From: Tenacibaculum lutimaris
Lineage (GTDB): Bacteria; Bacteroidota; Bacteroidia; Flavobacteriales; Flavobacteriaceae
Length of the DNA: 64,000 nucleotides
Assembly (NCBI RefSeq): GCF_003610735.1
Contig: NZ_RAQM01000011.1
Span: 1 to 64,000 of the forward strand
Direction of reading: 5' to 3'
Shown here piece after piece: positions 1-7,073 of this stretch; positions within the stretch are counted from its first letter, which is position 1, and each line of letters begins with the position of its first letter. Position numbers and translations under genes: made by a program. The notes beneath the pieces were generated by a model that saw only the letters and a program-made list of their open reading frames with translations, made no database searches and was not told the origin of the DNA.

Positions 1-84
1 TGACGAAATCTAGGTTTCAACGTATAACATAACCTTACTCTACGCTTTTTTCTTTCTGATTTATATTACTAAATTTAAACAATT

Positions 85-216
85 GCTAACTTAAGACGTA
101 TAACAACAATTGCGGCTTCGTGTCCTGCGGACACAACCGCGCAAGCACAAAAGTCGGTAATTTTAGCTATCTTAGTTTCAAACCAATCCGCAACTGATTG
201 TTATACAAACCCGTTA
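85..216. repeat. attC-like imperfect inverted-repeat element downstream of holA
   Basis: Two arms at 98-115 (beginning GTATAACAA) and 188-206 (ending TTGTTATAC) are near-perfect reverse complements apart from an inserted base and a mismatch. An outer pair, TAAC (87-90) and GTTA (213-216), sits 6-7 nt outside them. The interior is GC-richer than its surroundings and holds a small hairpin around 121-135 (TGTCC/GGACA). The outer right box contains the holA stop codon. A further GTATAAC lies at 22-28. Two nested box pairs around a foldable centre resemble an integron attC site or a dispersed flavobacterial repeat. No integrase or cassette is visible, so the identity is inferred. Confidence 0.5.
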
Positions 217-1215
217 ATGCAAAATCTTAAACAGTAATTCTTTTAAAATATTAGCATGGGTTTGGTTGGCTCCTACTCCTTTGCTCTTTACATCAGCATC
301 ACGTAGTAAAGCAATAATTTGTGATACTTTTCGCATCGGGTAATTACGGGCAGCGTTTACATAGTCGTCTACAAAATAAGGGTTTACCCCTAAGTTTTTA
401 GCTACCGAAGCTTTCGATTTGTCTTTTAATCCATGGTACATTAATAACTGTGTAAAAAAGCTATTTAGTAAGGAAATGGTCATTACCAACGGATTGTTCT
501 TTGGGTTCTGGGCAAAATAATTGATGATTCTGTTCGCTTTCACCACATCTCGCTGTCCTACAGCTTTACGCAACTCAAAATTGTTAAAGTCTTTAGAAAT
601 CCCTATGTTCTCTTCAATATGCTTATCGGTAATAATGGTTTCCGCAGGCAATACTGAGGTTAGTTTATCTAATTCGTTGCTAATCTTGCTCAGGTCAGTT
701 CCTAAAAACTCCACCAACATTTGTGCAGCTTTCGGTTCTATGTTAAACTTTTTTCCGCCCAACACCTGACGTATCCAATCGGCTACTTGGTTATCATACA
801 GCTTTTTACTTTCGTAAATAAGTCCACTTTTTGCTATGGCTTTGTACGCCTTTTTACGTTTATCGAGCTTTTTGTATTTGTAGTTAAACACCAATACGGT
901 ACTCGGTTGCGGATTGGCAGCATACGACTCTATTTTATCAATCGTACGGCTTAAATCTTGAGCTTCTTTAACAATAATCACCTGCTTTTCTGCCATCATC
1001 GGAAAACGTTTTGCCGACGATACAATTTCCTCTATCGACACATCTCGACCGTACATAACTACTTGATTGAACCCTTTTTCAGATTCATCTAACACATTAT
1101 CTTCAATGTAATCTGAGATTTTATCGATGTAATACGGTTCTTCTCCCATTAAAAAATAAATGGGTTTAATGTTGCCTCCTTTTATATCGGATATGATAGA
1201 TTTAATTTCGTTCAT
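214..1215 (-). CDS. holA: DNA polymerase III delta subunit
   Basis: This 333-residue protein matches the HolA family, the clamp-loader subunit that opens the sliding clamp during chromosomal replication. The N-terminal part has the typical opening (PIYFLMGEEPYYID, about residues 18-31) and degenerate Walker-like region, followed by the segment YLxxQVADWI-like around 140 and a helical C-terminal domain (ELDKL near 180, then the alpha-helical collar domain). Length is normal for Bacteroidetes. The start has a clear Met (MNEIKSII) and lies divergent to the repeat region at 1258-1520. The stop codon falls inside the right end of the attC-like element at 85-216. Family assignment is secure; the clamp-loader role is known for the family rather than shown here. 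Confidence 0.93.
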   Translation of the reverse strand: MNEIKSIISDIKGGNIKPIYFLMGEEPYYIDKISDYIEDNVLDESEKGFNQVVMYGRDVSIEEIVSSAKRFPMMAEKQVIIVKEAQDLSRTIDKIESYAANPQPSTVLVFNYKYKKLDKRKKAYKAIAKSGLIYESKKLYDNQVADWIRQVLGGKKFNIEPKAAQMLVEFLGTDLSKISNELDKLTSVLPAETIITDKHIEENIGISKDFNNFELRKAVGQRDVVKANRIINYFAQNPKNNPLVMTISLLNSFFTQLLMYHGLKDKSKASVAKNLGVNPYFVDDYVNAARNYPMRKVSQIIALLRDADVKSKGVGANQTHANILKELLFKILH

Positions 1216-1257
1216 GTGTCTTTCTTCTACCTTCTTCTTGGTGTTGTTATTTTAAAT

Positions 1258-1520
1258 GTTGTAGCGAGGAGTGGCTTTGTTTCTTCGAGAAAAAGATTGC
1301 TTCGCTTTCACTCGCAATGACGATTACTATAATGTCATAGCGAGGAGTGATATCGACGTGGCTATCTCACTCTCGACAAACAGATTGCTTCGCTTTCACT
1401 CGCAATGACGATTACTATAACGTCATAGCGAGGAGTGATATCGACGTGGCTATCTCATTCAACGGAGTAGCTCCGTGTTTAAGATCTCTCACATTCCGCG
1501 CTGCTTCAGTTCGAGATGAC
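1258..1520. repeat. Cluster of three dispersed GTCATnGCGAG...CAATGAC palindromic repeats, two in tandem
   Basis: The 366-nt gap between holA and the HsdR-N gene holds no gene but three repeat copies: about 1258-1321, 1334-1409 and 1422-1520. Each begins with GTCATAGCGAGGAG or a variant and ends with CTCGCAATGAC or TCGAGATGAC, so each copy can fold on itself. Copies 2 and 3 share a block of about 49 nt (starting at 1321 and 1409, one mismatch seen) with an 88-nt period, a recent local tandem duplication. Related copies lie at 2583-2811, 40204-40232 and, in frame, inside menD at 43923-43949. An open frame at 1347-1541 is only the repeat being read. Confidence 0.85.
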
Positions 1521-1569
1521 AATAATGTTTTGTCACAGTAAACAACGAAAAAATAACTTATAATTTTCT

Positions 1570-1577
1570 TACTTTTG
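1570..1577 (+). promoter_or_regulatory. -7 box TACTTTTG of the HsdR-N gene
   Basis: TACTTTTG fits the Bacteroidetes -7 consensus TAnnTTTG. It ends 4 nt before the ATG at 1582, which would make the transcript leaderless or nearly so. No convincing TTTG -33 box is present at the expected distance. Confidence 0.5.
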
Positions 1578-1581
1578 GGTT

Positions 1582-2025
1582 ATGCAAAAGCTCAACCTTC
1601 CTAGCTATACATTCAAGCTCAAAAGTAACGAAAATAAGACGCTTATTTTTGATAATTTGAGAAAAAAATATATGGTATTAACTCCTGAGGAATGGGTACG
1701 TCAGCATTTTGTTCAGTGGTTAATTCAAGAAAAAAACTATCCTGTTTCGCTTATTGCTATTGAAAAACAATTGGTTATCAACAACCTTAAAAAGCGTACC
1801 GATATTGTGATTTTTGCTTCAGACGGACATCCGAATATTATTGTAGAATGTAAGGCTCCGCATATAAAAATAACGCAAGATACCTTTGATCAAATTGCAC
1901 GTTATAACTTAAAGCTCAATGCCGATTACCTCATCGTTACCAACGGACTACAACACTTTTTTTGTATGCTCGATAAAGAGAAGGAAACCTATGTGTTTTT
2001 AAGAGATATTCCTGAGTACCAATAA
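1582..2025 (+). CDS. Stand-alone HsdR N-terminal nuclease-fold protein
   Basis: The 147-residue protein corresponds to the N-terminal domain of type I restriction enzyme R subunits (HSDR_N families), with no helicase domain after it. The PD-(D/E)xK core is visible: an Asp in KKRTDIVIF (about residues 71-79) and the ExK pair in IIVECKAP (about 89-96), followed by the conserved Gln/Tyr region QIARYNLKL. The fold is that of a Mg-dependent nuclease. No hsdM or hsdS is nearby, so this is not a restriction-modification system. In Flavobacteria such stand-alone genes commonly sit beside holA (recollection of synteny). The downstream nucleotidyltransferase-like gene starts 6 nt after the stop and may be co-transcribed. 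Cellular role unknown. Confidence 0.8.
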   Translation: MQKLNLPSYTFKLKSNENKTLIFDNLRKKYMVLTPEEWVRQHFVQWLIQEKNYPVSLIAIEKQLVINNLKKRTDIVIFASDGHPNIIVECKAPHIKITQDTFDQIARYNLKLNADYLIVTNGLQHFFCMLDKEKETYVFLRDIPEYQ

Positions 2026-2030
2026 GCTTT

Positions 2031-2579
2031 ATGAAAACAGATTTTACTACTGAACTGGTAACTATTATTAAGAGCGATACTTGGATGCTTAGTATTCTTG
2101 AAGCTGTTCGTAGCCTACACCTTCACGATTGTTGGATTGGTGCTGGTTTTGTTAGAAATAAAATTTGGGATTATAAACACAATAGTAAAAGAACTTCTTT
2201 AAACGATATTGATGTTATTTATTTTGATGAAAGCGACATTACTAAGATTCGTGAATTAGCTTTTAAAGAACAGCTCAAAACAATGAATCCCACTGTGAAT
2301 TGGTCGGTAAAAAATCAAGCTAGGATGCATCTTCGAAATGGTCATTCACCTTATAAAAATTGTTACAAAGCTATTTCTTACTGGCCCGAAACAGCTACTG
2401 CCATTGCTGTTCATTTAAACACAAATAATCAAATAGAATTTATTGCTCCGCATGGCTTAGACGATTTATTTAACCTTGTGGTTAAACCTACTCCTAATTT
2501 TGATTTGACAACGTATCGTAACAGAATTACATACAAAGGATGGAAAGATGCTTGGGAGAAGTTAGTTATTGAAAAGTAA
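2031..2579 (+). CDS. Nucleotidyltransferase-fold protein (PF06042-like)
   Basis: The 182-residue protein resembles the NTP_transf_6/DUF925 family. Recognisable segments are GAGFVRNKIWD (about residues 37-47), the acidic motif NDIDVIYFD (about 58-66) that supplies the metal-binding Asp pair of the nucleotidyltransferase fold, and VKNQARMHLRNG (about 93-104). These proteins are usually annotated as nucleotidyltransferases but the nucleotide and acceptor are not known. It follows the HsdR-N gene with a 6-nt gap and is followed by a dispersed repeat cluster at 2583-2811, so the pair forms a small island bounded by repeats on both sides. No signal peptide or membrane segment. Confidence 0.75.
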   Translation: MKTDFTTELVTIIKSDTWMLSILEAVRSLHLHDCWIGAGFVRNKIWDYKHNSKRTSLNDIDVIYFDESDITKIRELAFKEQLKTMNPTVNWSVKNQARMHLRNGHSPYKNCYKAISYWPETATAIAVHLNTNNQIEFIAPHGLDDLFNLVVKPTPNFDLTTYRNRITYKGWKDAWEKLVIEK

Positions 2580-2582
2580 GGA

Positions 2583-2811
2583 ATACTCTCCTCGTGAGAT
2601 TTCTCACATTCGTTCGAAATGACAAGAACAAATATTATTTTGAAGGAGATAACGACTGAGAAATCTTAAACATAAAAATTACTCTCCTTATGGGATTCCT
2701 CCTCGTACCTCGTTCGGAATAACGGAAACGCGAAACGTCATAGCGAAGAATGATAATGACGTGGTTATCTTACTCTCTATAAAAAGATTGCTTCGTTCCT
2801 CTCGCAATGAC
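2583..2811. repeat. Second cluster of dispersed palindromic repeats
   Basis: The 296-nt gap before the glycosyltransferase contains a half-type copy ending TTCGAAATGAC (about 2583-2623), a degenerate copy (about 2690-2724) and a full copy (2737-2811, GTCATAGCGAAG to CTCGCAATGAC). They belong to the same family as those at 1258-1520. Reading through the last copy gives a spurious N-terminal extension on the glycosyltransferase gene. Confidence 0.8.
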
Positions 2812-2862
2812 GAAACACAGAATGACTTGTTCTTTTTTAACATGGATTTCATTTTTAAACTG

Positions 2863-2870
2863 TAAATTTG
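2863..2870 (+). promoter_or_regulatory. -7 box TAAATTTG of the glycosyltransferase gene
   Basis: TAAATTTG matches TAnnTTTG and ends 5 nt before the TTG start codon at 2876. This supports the internal TTG rather than the upstream ATG at 2807, which would lie ahead of the transcription start. Confidence 0.5.
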
Positions 2871-2875
2871 TCGTC

Positions 2876-3874
2876 TTGAAAACAGCTATCGTCATATTAA
2901 ACTGGAATGGAAAAAAATTGCTTGAGCAGTTTTTACCTTCTGTCGTGAATTTTAGTTCTGAAGAAGCGGAAGTATATGTCGCTGACAATGCTTCTACGGA
3001 TGATTCTATTGAATTTATTAAGCTGCATTTTCCTACTGTTAAGATTGTAAAAAATACCGAAAACGGTGGTTATGCAAAAGGTTACAACGACGCATTACAA
3101 CATATTGATGCTGATGTATATTGTTTGGTAAATTCTGATATTGAAGTTACCAAGAATTGGTTAACTCCTATTATTGATACTTTTAAGAAAGAAGCTAACA
3201 CTGCGATTATTCAACCAAAGATTTTAGATTTTAAAGATAAATCGAAGTTTGAATATGCTGGTGCTGGTGGTGGCTTTATTGATGCTTTTGGATACCCGTA
3301 TTGTCGTGGTCGTTTGTTTAGCGATTTAGAAACTGATAACGGACAGTTTAACGATACTTCTGAAATTTTTTGGGCATCGGGAGCTTGCTTTTTTATTCGT
3401 TCAGAAGTTTTTCATCAACTCAACGGTTTTGATGAAGACTTTTTTGCACATCAAGAAGAAATTGATTTGTGCTGGCGTGCTAAAAACAGTGGACATACTA
3501 TAAAGTACGTTGGAGCTTCAACTGTATATCATGTAGGTGGTGCTACATTGGATACTTTAAACCCTAGAAAAACGTTTTTAAATTTCAGGAATAGTTTACT
3601 CAACTTGGTTAAAAACTTACCTTCTACAAAATTGTTTCCAATCATTTTTTCTCGTTTGATCTTAGACGGTTTGGCAAGCCTTAAATTTTTATTAGAAGGA
3701 AAACCTAATCATTTGTTTGCTATTTTAAAAGCTCATTTTAGTTTTTATATGCATCTTCCTAAGTTCATAAAAAAGAGAAATGAATCTCCTAAAAAATCAA
3801 ACTACTACGAACACAAGTCTATAGTTTGGCAGTATTACGCTAAAGGAAGGAAGGAATTTACTGAACTACGTTAA
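2876..3874 (+). CDS. Family 2 glycosyltransferase
   Basis: This 332-residue protein is a GT-A fold, GT2 family glycosyltransferase of the rhamnosyltransferase-like type. It opens with KTAIVILNWNG, then DNASTDDS (nucleotide-binding), ENGGYAKGYN, and VNSDIE as the DxD-like motif. Later EEIDLCWRAK is the ED-box region that carries the catalytic base. The C-terminal 80 residues are basic and amphipathic, suggesting membrane association. It probably adds a sugar to a surface polysaccharide or lipid-linked glycan; donor and acceptor cannot be told. I chose the TTG at 2876 because the conserved domain starts there and the 23 upstream codons from ATG 2807 come partly from a dispersed repeat. The 3' end overlaps the convergent ceramidase-like gene by 9 nt. 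Confidence 0.85.
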   Translation: MKTAIVILNWNGKKLLEQFLPSVVNFSSEEAEVYVADNASTDDSIEFIKLHFPTVKIVKNTENGGYAKGYNDALQHIDADVYCLVNSDIEVTKNWLTPIIDTFKKEANTAIIQPKILDFKDKSKFEYAGAGGGFIDAFGYPYCRGRLFSDLETDNGQFNDTSEIFWASGACFFIRSEVFHQLNGFDEDFFAHQEEIDLCWRAKNSGHTIKYVGASTVYHVGGATLDTLNPRKTFLNFRNSLLNLVKNLPSTKLFPIIFSRLILDGLASLKFLLEGKPNHLFAILKAHFSFYMHLPKFIKKRNESPKKSNYYEHKSIVWQYYAKGRKEFTELR

Positions 3875-4534
3875 TTCTTGTTCATCTTTATAGATATAAT
3901 ATAATAGGAAGAAGACTGCAATTCCGCCGAAAGTATGCCATAACCAGTGCGTTCCCATAGGTAGTAACTCTACTTTATTATCCATAGTTCTAAATAGTAA
4001 CGCTATTCCAAACACCATTCCTCCATACATTATATACTTTACGTTTTTCCAATGTGTTTTGTAAGCATACCAAATTAACGGAGTTATTACTGCAAATGCT
4101 GTTACTGCATATCCAAACGATGTTCTATATCCTGAAGGTATTGATAAAAATCTTGGTAAAACGGATACTAAAAGTATAGCTACAATTATTGCTAATCGTT
4201 GCCACCATTTCTTTTTAACTTTTCCTATGAAATAAATAATAGCTCCTAAACATACAATCATAATAGGAACCCAATCTAACAACAACCAAAACTCATGACT
4301 TCGTGTTCCGTGAAACATGGTACCTCCTATCCAACTGATAAATATTACTGGAATGGCAAACAGAAAAAATGGGTATTGTTTAGGGTTTTGATAAACTCTT
4401 CTTCCGAAGTAAATCAATAACATTATAAAAACAAGGTTGCTAAATGTATTGAAAGGTTCAACAGGTAACCTACCTGCTATGGTTTCTTGATATATTGGTC
4501 CGCTGTCGTTAGGGAATCTATCCAGTAAAAACAT
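3866..4534 (-). CDS. Ceramidase-like (CREST superfamily) membrane protein
   Basis: The 222-residue protein has about seven predicted membrane segments and the residues of alkaline-ceramidase/CREST hydrolases: a His and Asp pair in GGTMFHGTRSHEFWLLLDW (about residues 70-88) and a late His pair in GTHWLWHTFGG (about 193-203). In this superfamily a Ser, an Asp and three His build a zinc site within the membrane that hydrolyses amide bonds. Bacteroidetes make sphingolipid-like or sulfonolipid amides, so a lipid amidase role is plausible, but substrate is inference. It is convergent with the glycosyltransferase and overlaps its end by 9 nt. It lies 86 nt downstream of the Sua5-like gene's end on the same strand. 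Confidence 0.7.
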   Translation of the reverse strand: MFLLDRFPNDSGPIYQETIAGRLPVEPFNTFSNLVFIMLLIYFGRRVYQNPKQYPFFLFAIPVIFISWIGGTMFHGTRSHEFWLLLDWVPIMIVCLGAIIYFIGKVKKKWWQRLAIIVAILLVSVLPRFLSIPSGYRTSFGYAVTAFAVITPLIWYAYKTHWKNVKYIMYGGMVFGIALLFRTMDNKVELLPMGTHWLWHTFGGIAVFFLLYYIYKDEQELT

Positions 4535-4620
4535 ATATCCTTTTTTCTATCTTTACTAAGATAAGAATTGTGTTTTTAAATGGAAAGTGATTTTTTTAAA
4601 ATCTAAACTAAGCCTTACTA

Positions 4621-5241
4621 TTACAAAATATCTAAACTTCCTTTTCCTTCACGAAGTACTTCTGGCTCATCTGTTGTTAAATCGATTACCGTAGACGCAT
4701 GATTATCTCCGTACCCACCATCAATAACAACATCAACAATATTTTGCCATTTCTCGAAGATTAATTCAGGATCTGTAGTATACTCTAACACTTCGTCTTC
4801 ATCATAAATAGAAGTAGATACTATTGGGTTACCTAAAGCGGCCACAATAGCCCTAGCAATATTATTATCAGGCACACGTATACCTACCGTTTTACGTTTT
4901 TTATATGCTTTTGGCAAGGTATTACTACCAGGCAATACAAAAGTATACGGTCCTGGTAATGCCCTTTTTAATATTTTATACGTAGCCGTATCTATCTGTT
5001 TTACATAGTCTGACAAATGACTTAAGTCATTACATACAAACGAAAAGTCTGCTTTTTCAGGTTTTATTCCCTTAATTTTTGCAACTTTTGCTAAAGCTTT
5101 GGCATTTGTAATATCACAACCTAACCCGTAAACCGTATCTGTTGGATAAATTATTACCCCTCCATTTTGTAAAATTTTTACAATTTTTTCTATCTCTTTA
5201 GGGTTCGGGTTGTCGTTATATAACTTTATAAATTGTGCCAT
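4621..5241 (-). CDS. L-threonylcarbamoyladenylate synthase family protein (Sua5/YciO/YrdC)
   Basis: The 206-residue protein is a YrdC-domain protein. It has the typical GGVIIYPTDTVYGLGCD (about residues 27-43), KxR-type region KRKTVGIRVPDN (about 114-125) and the P-rich ALPGPYTFVLPG segment. The family makes threonylcarbamoyl-AMP from Thr, bicarbonate and ATP, the first step of tRNA t6A37 synthesis; tsaD, the transfer enzyme, is at 57259. The sequence looks closer to the YciO branch, whose role as the true TsaC is less certain, so I leave the symbol blank. The upstream gene ends only 3 nt before the start, so the two are in one operon from the promoter at 5766-5773. Confidence 0.8.
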   Translation of the reverse strand: MAQFIKLYNDNPNPKEIEKIVKILQNGGVIIYPTDTVYGLGCDITNAKALAKVAKIKGIKPEKADFSFVCNDLSHLSDYVKQIDTATYKILKRALPGPYTFVLPGSNTLPKAYKKRKTVGIRVPDNNIARAIVAALGNPIVSTSIYDEDEVLEYTTDPELIFEKWQNIVDVVIDGGYGDNHASTVIDLTTDEPEVLREGKGSLDIL

Positions 5242-5244
5242 GGC

Positions 5245-5745
5245 TTAGTAATTGTCAAAATCAAAATCGTCTAAACTTTCAAAATCATTAAACTCATCGT
5301 CAAACTCATCATCTAAATCTGTAGAAAGATCCTCTGCTTTAAACTCCTTTTCTGGAGCTTCTTCTGGAATTTGTCCGATTGATAATATCATTTTTGTTTC
5401 GGTAACAGCTTCATCAGACTGCTCTATTACCTCTACATAGAAGGTCCACATTTGTAAGAAATCATACACGTAAATTAATTTATCATTCATATTCGGCAAA
5501 GTTTCATTCAACATACAAGTTGCCATTGACACTCCTTCACCTGCTTCTGACATATTAAATAGTGGAATTTCTTCTCCTTGATTCCAATCTTCATCGGTAC
5601 GGTAAAAAGAAGCCATTTCTTGTCCGTTAAAACCAAACGCTTTTGCAATATCAAAGTGTAGGTTTTCTAACGATGTTTTTTCATTTACCAATAGGGTTCT
5701 TATTACATCTTCTTTCGTATCTAAAATTACGCGTACTTTATACAT
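5245..5745 (-). CDS. pRiA4b ORF-3-like protein
   Basis: The 166-residue protein has the fold of plasmid pRiA4b ORF-3-like / IS1096 TnpR-like proteins (PF07929): MYKVRVILD, then DIAKAFGFNGQEMASFY and a DKLIYVYDFLQMWTFYVEV segment typical of the family. The C-terminal 40 residues are extremely acidic (Asp/Glu/Phe rich, ending DDFDFDNY). Function is unknown; in Bacteroidetes it is a chromosomal core-like gene rather than a transposon passenger. The start is the Met at 5745: the longer frame from 5838 would run through the promoter palindrome at 5766-5783 and through the start of the divergent gene. It is followed with a 3-nt gap by the Sua5-like gene. Confidence 0.7.
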   Translation of the reverse strand: MYKVRVILDTKEDVIRTLLVNEKTSLENLHFDIAKAFGFNGQEMASFYRTDEDWNQGEEIPLFNMSEAGEGVSMATCMLNETLPNMNDKLIYVYDFLQMWTFYVEVIEQSDEAVTETKMILSIGQIPEEAPEKEFKAEDLSTDLDDEFDDEFNDFESLDDFDFDNY

Positions 5746-5765
5746 TCTATCATTTTTATTCAATG

Positions 5766-5783
5766 CAAAAATACGTATTTTTG
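5766..5783. promoter_or_regulatory. Back-to-back divergent -7 boxes forming a perfect palindrome
   Basis: The 18 nt CAAAAATACGTATTTTTG is a perfect palindrome. Read on the plus strand its right half is TATTTTTG (5776-5783), a -7 box for the thioesterase-menF operon (ATG 5804). Read on the minus strand its left half is TATTTTTG (5773-5766), a -7 box for the pRiA4b-like and Sua5-like operon (ATG 5745). Each start codon lies about 20 nt beyond its box. Confidence 0.65.
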
Positions 5784-5803
5784 GGTGATAATTTTTAGTA
5801 ACA

Positions 5804-6220
5804 ATGCACAAGCAAGAATCTCTTATAATCTTAAACAACTACAATAAAAACACCTTAATGGAAACTTTAGAAATAGAGTTTGTTGATTTAGGAGATGATT
5901 TTATTACAGCAAAGATGCCTGTAACTCCTAAAGTACATCAGCCTTATGGAATATTACACGGCGGAGCAACAGCTGCCCTAGCTGAATCGGTAGGTAGTTG
6001 TGCTTCTGCTTTTTTCTTAAGAGATTCTTCTAAAATTGTAAAAGGAATTGAATTAAGCATCAATCATATCAAAAGTAAGCGAGAAGGACATGTTTTTGCT
6101 ACTGCTAAAGCTATTCATAAAGGTAGAACTACACATTTATGGGAAGTCAGAATTGTTGATGAGGATGATAATTTGATTTCACTTTGTAAGATTACCAATA
6201 TTGTTTTAGATAAACAGTAG
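5804..6220 (+). CDS. Hotdog-fold thioesterase, candidate DHNA-CoA thioesterase
   Basis: The 138-residue protein is a PaaI/YdiI-type hotdog thioesterase. The signature GILHGGATAALAES (about residues 48-61) carries the conserved HGG on the central helix and the catalytic acidic residue (Glu) after it. Single-domain hotdog proteins of this type cleave acyl- or aryl-CoA. Because the isochorismate synthase gene menF is in the same operon, a role as the 1,4-dihydroxy-2-naphthoyl-CoA thioesterase (MenI) of menaquinone synthesis is a reasonable inference; other aryl-CoA substrates remain possible. The stop codon is followed by the hydrolase ATG after a single base, so the operon is tightly coupled. 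It starts the plus-strand unit from the palindromic promoter. Confidence 0.8.
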   Translation: MHKQESLIILNNYNKNTLMETLEIEFVDLGDDFITAKMPVTPKVHQPYGILHGGATAALAESVGSCASAFFLRDSSKIVKGIELSINHIKSKREGHVFATAKAIHKGRTTHLWEVRIVDEDDNLISLCKITNIVLDKQ

Positions 6221-6221
6221 C

Positions 6222-7073
6222 ATGAAATTGCTAAAGAAAATCTTAAAAATTGTTGGAGTTACTCTCTTTGTGCTCTTTCTTATTTTGTATTATTTATTCT
6301 GGAATTTTTCTGCTCCAAAATCTGATACAAAAGTACTTGAAAAGTTTTCGGATAGTTCTCACACTCCTATACTCACCTATGAAAACTTTAAAGGATTTGA
6401 ATATAGAAAACTTTCCATCATAAAAGACACGACTTTACCTACACTCGTTTTTGTTCATGGAACCATCGGATCTTCTACTGATTTCGTAAAATATATGAAA
6501 GACAGTGTATTGCTTAGTAAAGCAAATATGATTTCATACGACAGGATTGGTTATAATTATCAAGATAAAAACCCTGCTCAAGAAAGTATTGCTTTTGAAC
6601 GTGATATGTTAAAGAGTATCTTACAAGATTATAACCCCAACAAAACAATACTAGTAGGCTACTCTTATGGCGGCCCTATTGCTTTGGCTATACAACAAAA
6701 AATTCGAAAAGTGATTTTATTGGCTCCAGCAGTGTATAGCGAAATAGAACCTATGCCATGGTCTTTAAATCTATATAAGTGGAAGCTTACTCGATGGTTG
6801 GTTCCACCTATTTGGCAAGAAGCTAGCAGAGAAAAGTTATCTCATAAACAAGATTTACAACATTTTGAAAACAACTGGAATTCTACTCCTAACAACATAG
6901 TAAGCATTCATGGAACCAATGATTGGATTGTTCCTTTTGAAAACTCTTTATTTTTAAAAGAACGGTTTCCTAAAAATCAGTTTGAGTTAATTAGCATTCC
7001 TGATGCTGGCCATGGATTTATTTGGAGTAAATTTGACACGATTAAACAACACTTAATACAACAACTAGATTGA
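6222..7073 (+). CDS. Membrane-anchored alpha/beta hydrolase
   Basis: The 283-residue protein begins with a single membrane segment (about residues 5-28) after a basic start, so it is a signal-anchor or secreted protein. The catalytic triad of the alpha/beta hydrolase fold is visible: nucleophile Ser in LVGYSYGG (about 145-152), Asp in GTNDWIVPF (about 231-239), and His in DAGHGF (about 262-267). The oxyanion motif is VFVHGTIGSS. It lies between a thioesterase and menF, overlapping the latter, but the membrane anchor argues against it being MenH, which is cytosolic. The substrate is unknown. The two flanking genes are joined to it by 1 nt and by a 4-nt overlap. Confidence 0.75.
   Translation: MKLLKKILKIVGVTLFVLFLILYYLFWNFSAPKSDTKVLEKFSDSSHTPILTYENFKGFEYRKLSIIKDTTLPTLVFVHGTIGSSTDFVKYMKDSVLLSKANMISYDRIGYNYQDKNPAQESIAFERDMLKSILQDYNPNKTILVGYSYGGPIALAIQQKIRKVILLAPAVYSEIEPMPWSLNLYKWKLTRWLVPPIWQEASREKLSHKQDLQHFENNWNSTPNNIVSIHGTNDWIVPFENSLFLKERFPKNQFELISIPDAGHGFIWSKFDTIKQHLIQQLD

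Noticed and set aside
1334-1520. Possible CRISPR-like array from the 88-nt periodic repeats
   Set aside because: Only two periods, the repeats are long palindromes and the spacer is not variable; no cas genes.
1347-1541. 64-codon plus-strand frame between holA and the HsdR-N gene
   Set aside because: It is the dispersed repeat read through, with no conserved protein character.
1582-2025. Type I restriction-modification system
   Set aside because: Only an N-terminal-domain-sized protein is present, without helicase, hsdM or hsdS.
2807-2875. Longer N-terminus of the glycosyltransferase from ATG 2807
   Set aside because: Reads through the dispersed repeat and the -7 box; the conserved domain begins at TTG 2876.
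5252-5440. Ser/Lys-rich plus-strand frame opposite the pRiA4b-like gene
   Set aside because: It is the complement of the acidic tail codons and has no own signals.
5746-5838. Longer N-terminus of the pRiA4b-like protein
   Set aside because: Covers the palindromic promoter and the divergent thioesterase start.
6222-7073. MenH in the menF operon
   Set aside because: The N-terminal membrane anchor argues against a cytosolic SHCHC synthase.
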